Source: Plumapathes pennacea
Taxonomy: Eukaryota > Cnidaria > Anthozoa > Antipatharia > Myriopathidae
Assembly: GCA_964036295.1 (NCBI GenBank)
Contig: OZ038468.1
Coordinates: 10,860,183-10,924,182, forward strand
Length of the DNA: 64,000 bases
Reading direction: 5' to 3'
The position numbers and the translations under genes were made by a program. Below the pieces are notes generated by a model, which worked only from the letters and a program-made list of their open reading frames with translations, was not told the DNA's origin and did not search any database. This document shows, piece by piece, positions 55,601-64,000 of the stretch (positions are counted from its first letter, which is position 1; each line of letters begins with the position of its first letter).

Positions 55601-56300
55601 ATCACAGCTACTGTATACTACTGTACTAGAAATACGATAATTGCAGATACTCCCCCTCACTCCGTCCTGCACTGGCATATATTAGAAGTTCCAACGCAAA
55701 AAAATAAACATAGAAGTAATGTGTCTATTTTATACAACCTTTGATGTAACCAGCTTGTTGTAGTTGATGGGGCAAGCGTATTAAAATAACGTTTTACTAC
55801 TTGTACTATACCAAGTGCTGAACATTTAAAGGAGAAAAAGAGTGGCCTGAAATATAGTAGCTTTGTGTTACTAAGCTCTGACCCAATAAGAAAACAACAT
55901 ATATATCAGCATCAATTTTTTTTATTCTTAATCTTATTGTGCCCTTTTTATCATACATTTGTGTTATATAAGCTTCATCAAGTGCTCCTGCCTGGTACGA
56001 AAACCCAAAACCTTGTAGGAAACATAGGTCCGCAAAGCGTACGTGAAGCTATTTGCTAGTTGATGATAGTCTATGATAGGTAGTTCGTGTTACAACGGGG
56101 CACGAACTATCATCGAATATTATCACCGTTTGATCGGGGTTTTACACTATGTTCTACTAGCTATGCCAGCTACGTACTATGCATGACCAAACACAAATGC
56201 ACAAACATGACAGTTTATTATATGATTATTTTGAGCTGATCGACATAAAAGGAGGAAAGTATAGCTTGCCAAAATATTTCAAGTCGTTCTGTAAATTTCC
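55601..56300. other. No gene seen
   Basis: Starts with a family T terminus (tactagaaatacgataattgc). No coding signal. Confidence 0.4.
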
Positions 56301-56303
56301 GCG

Positions 56304-56795
56304 AGGTAAGCCAGACTTTGATTCGTTCTAGTAGTTTCGTATTAACGTAACACACTCCAGCCAAACAAACCTGTTTCTCGTGCTCTTCGAACGGTGGTGA
56401 AATAGATTCACAGTAAAATTTCCTGTCGACTTTTCAGTCGATTTTTCATTAGCGACAAAACCCGCTAGAGACAATTTTTGTAAACAAACAACTCAGACAA
56501 ACCACAGTCGATCTGGTCATGAAATCATGTGTCAACAAACATATCATGCGAGGTAAACCAGATTTTGACTCGTTATAATAGTTTCGTAACGTAACACACT
56601 CCAGCCGAACAAACCTGTTTCTCGTGCTATTCGAACGGTGGTGAAAACGATTCACAGTAAAATTTCCTGTCGATTTTTTATTAGTGACAGAATCCGCTCG
56701 AGACAATTTTATAAACAAACAACTCAGACATACCACAGTCGATCTGCATTTGCAATTATGGCATGAAATCATGTGTCAACAAACATATCAGCGAA
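56304..56795. repeat. Two-unit tandem duplication, about 245 bp
   Basis: gcgaggtaagccagactttg (56,304) and gcgaggtaaaccagattttg (56,549) begin two units sharing cacactccagcc and cctgtttctcgtgct. Both end near catgtgtcaacaaacatatc. Confidence 0.85.
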
Positions 56796-57005
56796 CGCAA
56801 AAAAACTCGGAATAAGCTTTTACCTTTGCCAAAACATATGTCATGGTCACACCATACAGCTGTGTTCCTTCTTTTGTGAGCGGAGCGTATATTCGCAAAT
56901 GTGTCCAGAAATGTCGCTCTAAATGTGAATCTGTGTCGCCTGTTTGCCAGATACTACGGATATGTCAGCCAGGGCCTGAAGGGGGAGCAGATTTCCACAT
57001 GCAAC

Positions 57006-57362
57006 CACAGGCGGCCCAAGCTGATTGACTGTGTGACGTCATGGTCGGGTTTTATAAGCAAATGTATGGGATATTTTAGTCGATCGATAACTCGAAAAAT
57101 ATTGCGAGAATAAAGCTTAGACTTGCTAACCTTGTTGTTGTGGTGGTTTTCTTGCTGCTGTAGCGATTTCAGGAGGAAAAATTCAGCGAGACACGCTGAA
57201 ATCGCTACAGCAGCAAGAAAACCACCACAACAACAAGGTTAGCAAGTCTAAGCTTTATTCTCGCAATATTTTTCGAGTTATCGATCGACTAAAATATCCC
57301 ATACATTTGCTTATAAAACCCGACCATGACGTCACACAGTCAATCAGCTTGGGCCGCCTGTG
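57006..57362. repeat. Perfect palindrome, 167-bp arms, 23-bp loop
   Basis: Arms 57,006-57,172 and 57,196-57,362 are exact reverse complements by eye. The loop is gaggaaaaattcagcgagac plus acg. Outer sequence: accacaggcggcccaag and cttgggccgcctgtgc. Confidence 0.9.
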
Positions 57363-57578
57363 CACTAATACGACTCAGTCGGCATGAAAATATCACAAAA
57401 CACGAGACAACACCAACACTGACCTCTAGTGAACTATAACCACTACCTTATAGCAATACTATATTAGACCTGCTGAATAAACCCATGCGTTAGACTCCAG
57501 GTAGCTTTCTGTTCTCAAGCGTCTTTTAGAACCTGAGGGGGTGGGGGTGGGGTGCCTATGCAGTTGGGTGAAGTATCG

Positions 57579-58748
57579 AGGGAGGAAGATGAACTAAGCT
57601 GACACCCGCGGGTTGGAAATGTTTTACATCTGATAAATGTACGATCATTTTAATACAATGTTTCGTTGCTGGGGGAGTATGAACAAAAAGTACCTGCAGG
57701 GGTGAGGAAGGGATAGAATGTACGCGGAGAAAGCAGGGAGGAGGTGGCTGTGCACGAGGTTTGTGCGATTCCACGGAACAAAGGGCTAGGTATCCACATG
57801 TGTTTGAAAAAGTTTGTCATAGTCGATGTTTCGTTATTAGAAACAAATTTGAGTGCTCGTTTAATTAACATTTCAATTTTTGTTGCAGTGTTGCCATACT
57901 TCAGATAAATCAGTAATAGTACTGACTTGGTAGACCTGAATCCGTAATGAAGCCCCACAGGAAGTCATAGGTTCAATACCCACGCCCGGCAGTAGTTAGG
58001 AGGTTTGGGAAGGCAACTCAACAGTCTTTCCCTTCTCAACCTGTCTTCTTTCTGCAGGTATTCCACCGGTCGAACATTTTAACAAAAGCCTCTTGCTCGG
58101 AAGAATGGACAATCACTCCCTACGCTTCGACATTAAATAAAAATGTTTGTTTTATTTTTGTGTTTTTAACAGATGAAACGAGGGAAGGCTCTGTACAGTT
58201 TACATTTGAGCTAGACGGGATACTATCTTCCACACATGACGCCCAGTTGTTTGCTGATTTTCTAACAGATCTCAATGTTTATTTGTTCGTTGAACTTGAG
58301 TTTGTTTATATGCATGGCATCAACTCATAGAAGATAACAACTTTAGCATGTGATACCGAGAGTTTGTTAGCAGGGCCAATGCTCCTTTTTTCTTAACAAC
58401 AGAGTGCTCTTTCATTTGTCATGGTTTATACAAATAACATTTGGGCCAAACATGGAAAAGAACTTTTGCTTGCGAACAGAACAAATAGAAAATATAACTC
58501 AATTAGAACGTTTTTCAACTTCCGGCTGCTGGTACATGTACTGACAAACGATGACTTTAGGAAGTCTCATTCATCATAAATAAAAAAACTGACGAAGTTA
58601 TATAAAAGTCAACGTAAGGAACAATCCAAAGCGCGGCGCGAGACCCAGCTAACGAACAAATTCTTTCATTAAACGAGTATCACATTATAAATAAGTTGGA
58701 CGAAATCTTTAGACTCAGTGCCTTGAAGCTGGTTTCCCCCGATAAACC
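57579..58748. repeat. Repeat R, copy 2 (uninterrupted)
   Basis: Continuous counterpart of 7750-8123, 10,426-10,534 and 12,824-13,545. It has single copies of TAATA (57,914) and ACTCAAC (about 58,009), where copy 1 has insertions. Interrupted at its right end by the BEL element. Confidence 0.9.
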
Positions 58749-59046
58749 TTGTGAAGAATCTTAAGCCGCAGTTTTTCGTGTTAATTTCGGTCGTTACAAA
58801 ACAGTTGTTATTTGCGTGCACAGACCTTTCTAGAACTCTCCAGACTTTTGGTATTTCGTTTAAAATTAGTTAGCCAATCAGAAGGTAGTTTACACACGTG
58901 TTCGTGTCTGTTCAAGCGAGACGAGTCTGTTCAAGCGAGCGAGTTGTGAGAAAAATAAACTGTTGACATCGTGGTGAGTTCTTCAGTGTCACTGGGAATT
59001 GTGAATCAGGGCCAACTACTTCTCAGAAATTCCCCACACTGGAAGG
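58749..59046 (+). mobile_element. 5' LTR of BEL/Pao element
   Basis: R homology stops at gataaacct and a new sequence begins TGTGAAGAATCTTAAG. It includes AATAAA at 58,953 and ends near CCCCACACTGGAAGG. A candidate primer-binding site TGGCGACCCTGCC follows at 59,047. The 3' LTR lies outside the window. Confidence 0.7.
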
Positions 59047-59171
59047 TGGCGACCCTGCCAGGACTACTTTTGGAGCGATTACTTATACTTTCTTTCACGG
59101 AGTAAAAGGTACGTGCAGCGAGTGGTGAATGTTTACTTGTGCGAATTCAAAGAACGGAAGCCTTGAAAAAC

Positions 59172-62100
59172 ATGGCTTATACGGAGGAGAAGTTCAACAA
59201 ACAAATTGCAATAGCGGATCTTAAACTTGAGGAAATACAGGAACTATCGACTAGTGAAGATACAGAGGAGGTGTCAATCGCGTACGAACAGATTGGAGAG
59301 TTGATCAAGCGTTTGGAAAAATGTAAGGACGAGACAGCTGAATATCTGCTCGAATCAGACAAGGATTTGGAGTACATTAAAAAGTGGACGGCAGATCAAA
59401 AGGGAAAAATACAACCCTTTCGTGGGGTACGTCTTGAAATCAAGAAACGACTGGAAGAACTTGCGGTAAAAGAAGCACAAGTGACACTTGATAAACAACT
59501 GCATATTCAACAGAAGATCAACGAGGAGCAGACCAAGTACAGGTTACAACAACAAAAGGAAATCGAGGAGGCCACTATACGACAACAACAGCGGGAAGAG
59601 GAGTGGTACATGAGAAAGCTTGACTTCGAGAAACAAATAGGGGAGAGCCAAGCCGAACGTATCGGAAAGGAAAACACAGAGAAACCCACGAAATCCACAG
59701 CGCAATCCGTAAAGCTACAGAAGTACACCATCACTCCCTTCACTGGTGACTACAAAGACTGGTTACGGTTCTGGAACCAATTTACGGTAGAAGTGGATGG
59801 CTCGTCAATCGCGGAAATTAGTAAGTTTAATTACTTGCTAGAGCTGGTGAAAGGGAAACCCAAGGAGGACATCTTAGGACTCCCGCACACTGAGGAAGGA
59901 TACAAAGAGGCTAAACGAATTCTCGTTGAGACCTATGGGAAGGACGTCAAAGTACACAAAGCCCTGATAAAAGAATTGGAAGAACTTCCCGCCATCACCA
60001 GCATTCACAAGCTGCGCAACGTACACGAGTTCTACAACAAGCTGGCCAGGGTAGTGCGCACTCTTACTACGATGAAGAGATTGACCACTGCCCAGAGCAT
60101 GATCTACACACTGATGGACAAACTGGGTCCTGTTCGAGAAGTGATCGTGCAGAAGGATGACGCCTGGGAAGAATGGGGTCTGGAGCAACTCGTCGAGAAC
60201 CTTCGAAAGTATGTGGAAAGAAATCCGCTGAGAACCAGTGATGATGATGGAAAGAGAGATAACGCCCCGGGACATCATCTAGGGAGAAAAGAAAAATTGC
60301 TTCTAGGAAACTCAGAAGAGCCGAAGCTGGGGAAGCAGAACCGCAAATTTACTTGTGTGTACTGTAACTCGGATGAACATTTCAGCCCCAACTGCACGAG
60401 GGTGCTTGACCTTGCCGCAAGACGAGCGACACTGCAGAGAAACAAGAGGTGCTATAATTGTACAGCAATTGGACATAGGGCATCTCAATGCAGATCGAGG
60501 GGATGCAAAAACTGCCAAGGAAAGCATCACACCTCTATTTGTGACAAGGAGAAATCAACTGTCGACATACTTCAAAATTCTAAAGTGGAGAAGGGTTTGA
60601 GTTCACTTCTGAAGCAGACAAGCACATTGCATCCAACAGTGCTCGCCAAAGTGGGAACGGAGACATTTCGGGTGATGTTTGACTCGGGTGCCGGAAGTTC
60701 TTACGTGTGTGCTGACGTCATAACCAAACTTCACCTGAAACCTGCGAGAAAAGAGCAACGTTGCATCGAGCAAATGTTCGGGACCATAAGGAGGAACATC
60801 GAGGTGTACGACATCAACATACAGTCTCTTGCGATCGACGGTTTCCAGTTCAATGTCGAGTGCCTCAATGCTGGAAAGGATGTACTCACTTACCTGCCTA
60901 ACCCGAACATTCGCGCGTTAAAGGAACAGCATGGCCGATTCAGACGACTAATCTTTAGTGAGGAAGAAACAAGAAGCGATTCAATGCCAGTTCACATCAT
61001 TCTTGGAGCAGCTGACTACCAAAGAGTACGGACGACAGAGCCTCAAGTCTTAGGAACCATCCCAGATAAAGACCCAGGCGCCGAATTCACGATGCTCGGT
61101 TGGACGATTTACGGCCGACAGCCCACAACAGAAAATTGCACGGAGAAGCAGTTCTTTCTGAGGTCTGGCCAGGAAGAGTTTGAGAAGTTGTGCTCACTGG
61201 ACGTTCTCGGACTTGCGGACGCGGGTACAGGAAGAGACGCGGTGATGCATGAAGATTTCCTACAACAGCTAAACCAGACCGAAAGCGGGTACTACGAAAC
61301 GAAATTGCCGTGGAAAAAGGACCACGTTCCGCTCCCAATCAACAAGAACCTGGCTACCGCCCGACTTTACAGTACGACGAAAAAGCTGGAGAAGATTGGG
61401 AGATTACACGAGTATGACCAGATAATGCGGGAGCAGATGAGTGATGGAATTATCGAGCAAATACTCACCCATCCAACGGGGGAGGTTGTGCACTATGTGC
61501 CCCATCAAGCCGTTATTCGAGAAGATGCGGAGACAACGAAGATGAGGATTGTGTATGACTGTTCCTCGAGAGCCAACCCCCAAACCCCCTCCCTCAACGA
61601 CTGTTTAGAGACAGGACCACCACTGCAGCCACTCCTGTTCGATATCCTTCTACGGAATCGAATGCGAAAGTTCTGCGTCACTGGAGACGTTCAGAAGGCG
61701 TTCCTGCAAATCCGAGTGCACGACCAAGACAGAGATGCACAACGAGTCCTGTGGTACGACAACCTCAGAGATCGAAACGTCACTGAGTACAGATTCACAC
61801 GAGTGATATTTGGGGCTACATCGAGTCCATATATCCTTGGCGCAACACTTCAGAAGCACGTCAGGAACTACGAGGCGGAGTACAAAGCGACAACGCAGTC
61901 ACTGTTGGAGGACACGTATGTCGATGACATCCAAGGGGGAGGAGATACGGAAGAAGAAGAAGCAGCGATCTTCAAAGAAGAGTCTACCAAAATTCTGTCA
62001 GAGGGCGGTTTTTCTCTTCACAAGTGGCACAGCAACGTAGGGCAGCTAACGGTGAGCGAGGGAAACCGTGAAGGGGAAGAGACTTACGCCAAGAGCTTGG

Positions 62101-64000
62101 TTGGGAACAGACAAAACAGCAACATCAAAATCCTTGGAACTCAGTGGAACAAAAAGGAAGACACACTTACTATCAACCTCGAGTCATGCTTGAAGACGGC
62201 CAAGCCATTGACAAAACGGAAGATGATTTCTACTATCAACAGCATTTATGATGTACTTGGGTTGAGCGCTCCAGTCACCATCACTGCGAAGTTAATCTTC
62301 AGTGAAGTTTGTCTCCTAAAACTACACTGGGACGACGAGATTCCAAGTGATGTTCAACGGAAATGGGAAGCGTGGGTAAACAGCTTGCGGCGAGCTTCAA
62401 CCATTACCGTCCCGCGCTGCGTGTTTACAGCCCACCGAACGCACTTTGAGATCCATGGATTTTCAGACGCCAGCAAGATTGCTGTTTGTGCTTCACTGTA
62501 TGTCGTGGCATACCAGGACGCGACGCCAGTCGACCAGAACCTACTGGTAGCTAAAGCAAGAGTCGCGCCTAAAGAGATGAGCATTCCACGACTGGAACTG
62601 ATCGGAGCACACACCTTGGCGAAACTACAAAGTAACGTGAGCAAGGCGTTAACGTCCTTCCCAATCACAGCCTACCACAACTGGGTGGACAGCATCACTG
62701 TGCTGTGCTGGTTGGCAAATCGTGGGGAGTGGTCAACCTTCGTGCGCAATCGAGTCAAGAAGATCGGCGAGCTGACAGATGCGGCGTGGAGACATGTTCC
62801 TACAACAGAAAACCCAAGCGACCTTGGAACCCGAGGGTCAGTGCCAGACAAGCTCAAATCAATGTGGTTGAAGGGGCCCATCTGGCTTTCGGATGCGTCG
62901 AACAGGCCAGAGCAACCAGCGATTTTAGAGACGGGTGAAGCCAAGTCAGAAAGGCGTCAGAAAGAAGCAATGCTGCTGACGGAAGACGCGGCACAAGAAA
63001 CCTTAAAGAGCTGGGCAGGGGATCTCTTGGACAAGTTCACGTTTTGGAGGCTTCTGCGCATAACTTCGTACGTCAAACGCTTCATAGATTGCTGCAGAAA
63101 GACAGATGAACCAATCAACAACAAGGCGAGACAAAACGTGCCACTCAGCAAAACCGAGATCACGGAGGCAGAGAATGTCTGGATTCGGATCACTCAAAGA
63201 ACAAGTGACATGACTTCAGGCCTAAAACTTGCGACAGATGAAGACGGGTTAATGAGGTGCTACGAAAGAATTCAAGGCTACACTCCTGTTTTCATTCCGA
63301 GGGAATCTGCGTTAGCGAGACGCATCGCTGAACATTGCCGTCTACACACTCTACACGGGGGAGTTGCTGCAACAATGAGCAAAGTTCGACAGAAGTACTG
63401 GATCCCTAAGCTGAGATCGCTGGTAAAGAGCATACGGTATACCTGCAACTACTGTAAGAAGTACCGAGCAAAAGTTCTTAGTGCCCCAACCACTTCAGCC
63501 TTACCAACCTTCAGAACAGAATTTACAGAGCCGTTTCACGCCACTGGGGTGGACTTTGCTGGACCGCTTCTGTGCAAATCTGGGAAGCACGAAACAAGCA
63601 AGGCATACATTGCACTGTTTACATGTGCCAGCACGAGGGCAGTACACCTCAAACTTTGCAGCAACTTGACAGCAGGCGAGTTCAAACGAGGTCTTAAAGA
63701 GTTTATTGCCCGAAGAGGCTCACCGAACCTAATGGTGAGTGACAACGCTAAGACTTTCCAAGCAACGAAACAGTGGTTGTCGACACTGCGGAAAGATGAT
63801 GATCTCTTCAACTACCTGGCAACGAAGGACATTGAGTGGAGATTCAACTTGTCACGCGCTCCATGGTGGGGCGGATTCTTCGAGAGACTGATTGGCATCA
63901 TGAAGAACTGTCTGTCCAAAGCAATTGGACGAGCGCTGTTGAAATTTGAGGAACTTGAAGACGTTCTACTAGACGTGGAGTCCTTCATGAACAACCGACC
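59172..64000 (+). CDS. BEL/Pao gag-pol polyprotein, open to window end
   Basis: At least 1,609 codons from ATG at 59,172 with no stop. Residues 1-170 are a Glu/Lys/Gln-rich coiled coil. The capsid region begins at KLQKYTITPFTGDYKDW. Three zinc knuckles lie at about 394-450 (CVYCNSDEHFSPNC, CYNCTAIGHRASQC, CKNCQGKHH). The aspartic protease is at about 500 (VMFDSGAGSSYV). RT shows TGDVQKAFLQI (about 835) and TYVDDI (about 914). RNase H spans GFSDASK (about 1,095) to NPSDLGTRG. Integrase has HTLHGGV and CNYCKKY, then GVDFAGP, VSDNAKTF and GGFFERLIG. All key residues seen are intact. The last integrase part and the 3' LTR lie beyond the edge. Confidence 0.9.
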   Translation, partial: MAYTEEKFNKQIAIADLKLEEIQELSTSEDTEEVSIAYEQIGELIKRLEKCKDETAEYLLESDKDLEYIKKWTADQKGKIQPFRGVRLEIKKRLEELAVKEAQVTLDKQLHIQQKINEEQTKYRLQQQKEIEEATIRQQQREEEWYMRKLDFEKQIGESQAERIGKENTEKPTKSTAQSVKLQKYTITPFTGDYKDWLRFWNQFTVEVDGSSIAEISKFNYLLELVKGKPKEDILGLPHTEEGYKEAKRILVETYGKDVKVHKALIKELEELPAITSIHKLRNVHEFYNKLARVVRTLTTMKRLTTAQSMIYTLMDKLGPVREVIVQKDDAWEEWGLEQLVENLRKYVERNPLRTSDDDGKRDNAPGHHLGRKEKLLLGNSEEPKLGKQNRKFTCVYCNSDEHFSPNCTRVLDLAARRATLQRNKRCYNCTAIGHRASQCRSRGCKNCQGKHHTSICDKEKSTVDILQNSKVEKGLSSLLKQTSTLHPTVLAKVGTETFRVMFDSGAGSSYVCADVITKLHLKPARKEQRCIEQMFGTIRRNIEVYDINIQSLAIDGFQFNVECLNAGKDVLTYLPNPNIRALKEQHGRFRRLIFSEEETRSDSMPVHIILGAADYQRVRTTEPQVLGTIPDKDPGAEFTMLGWTIYGRQPTTENCTEKQFFLRSGQEEFEKLCSLDVLGLADAGTGRDAVMHEDFLQQLNQTESGYYETKLPWKKDHVPLPINKNLATARLYSTTKKLEKIGRLHEYDQIMREQMSDGIIEQILTHPTGEVVHYVPHQAVIREDAETTKMRIVYDCSSRANPQTPSLNDCLETGPPLQPLLFDILLRNRMRKFCVTGDVQKAFLQIRVHDQDRDAQRVLWYDNLRDRNVTEYRFTRVIFGATSSPYILGATLQKHVRNYEAEYKATTQSLLEDTYVDDIQGGGDTEEEEAAIFKEESTKILSEGGFSLHKWHSNVGQLTVSEGNREGEETYAKSLVGNRQNSNIKILGTQWNKKEDTLTINLESCLKTAKPLTKRKMISTINSIYDVLGLSAPVTITAKLIFSEVCLLKLHWDDEIPSDVQRKWEAWVNSLRRASTITVPRCVFTAHRTHFEIHGFSDASKIAVCASLYVVAYQDATPVDQNLLVAKARVAPKEMSIPRLELIGAHTLAKLQSNVSKALTSFPITAYHNWVDSITVLCWLANRGEWSTFVRNRVKKIGELTDAAWRHVPTTENPSDLGTRGSVPDKLKSMWLKGPIWLSDASNRPEQPAILETGEAKSERRQKEAMLLTEDAAQETLKSWAGDLLDKFTFWRLLRITSYVKRFIDCCRKTDEPINNKARQNVPLSKTEITEAENVWIRITQRTSDMTSGLKLATDEDGLMRCYERIQGYTPVFIPRESALARRIAEHCRLHTLHGGVAATMSKVRQKYWIPKLRSLVKSIRYTCNYCKKYRAKVLSAPTTSALPTFRTEFTEPFHATGVDFAGPLLCKSGKHETSKAYIALFTCASTRAVHLKLCSNLTAGEFKRGLKEFIARRGSPNLMVSDNAKTFQATKQWLSTLRKDDDLFNYLATKDIEWRFNLSRAPWWGGFFERLIGIMKNCLSKAIGRALLKFEELEDVLLDVESFMNNR

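Noticed and set aside
59177..63994. Many minus-strand and off-frame ORFs opposite the BEL polyprotein
   Set aside because: Shadows of the continuous plus-strand gag-pol frame, which carries all motifs.

Overview
This window is animal nuclear DNA. It has split genes with GT-AG introns, long repeat-filled introns, metazoan extracellular domains (PAN/apple, EGF, Ig, TLDc), and dense metazoan transposons (BEL/Pao, Gypsy-like, non-LTR, PIF/Harbinger, hAT, Penelope-like tail, MITEs). The PAN-EGF-Ig-TLDc architecture and the repeat flavour suggest a cnidarian, probably an anthozoan such as a stony coral; that is inference. Only two or three host genes are visible. Most of the window is transposon and duplicated repeat.

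Layout. 1-4.6 kb is a composite repeat ('P') with a 12-unit minisatellite. 4.79-5.1 kb holds a first coding exon and a CCAAT/ZNF143-like promoter of a minus-strand gene. 7.38-40.73 kb is one long minus-strand gene (signal peptide, PAN, EGF, EGF, Ig, TLDc) whose exons join in consistent phases into a 465-residue secreted protein. Its introns hold nearly everything else. The first, from the 3' end, contains a repeat ('R', 7.75-13.55 kb) split by a Harbinger-like element (8.12-10.43 kb) and a foldback element (10.54-12.82 kb), then a decayed TTF-finger hAT gene, and then a complete-looking 7.39-kb DNA transposon (14,860-22,253). Further introns carry a Penelope-like tail, a broken Gypsy-like gag with LTR, a non-LTR retrotransposon, a decayed BEL element (30.5-35.5 kb) and a 1.7-kb duplicated block (36.0-37.7 kb).

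40.7-57 kb is intergenic repeat: a second copy of the 1.7-kb block (45.9-47.6 kb), a 3.8-kb inverted repeat (49.45-53.26 kb), and a second copy of repeat P (45.0-45.8 and 54.1-55.6 kb) split by the material between. 57.0-57.36 kb is a perfect palindrome. 57.58-58.75 kb is an uninterrupted copy of R that serves as the empty site for both insertions near 8 and 10.5 kb. From 58.75 kb to the window end is a BEL/Pao retrotransposon with an open reading frame of at least 1,609 codons.

The most interesting system is the 14,860-22,253 transposon. It has 8-bp target-site duplications and long terminal inverted repeats built of GATC-phased octamers. It carries two convergent genes: one for a DDE-type transposase candidate with an OTU protease and a CXC domain, and one for a DUF3987-like P-loop ATPase/primase-type protein.
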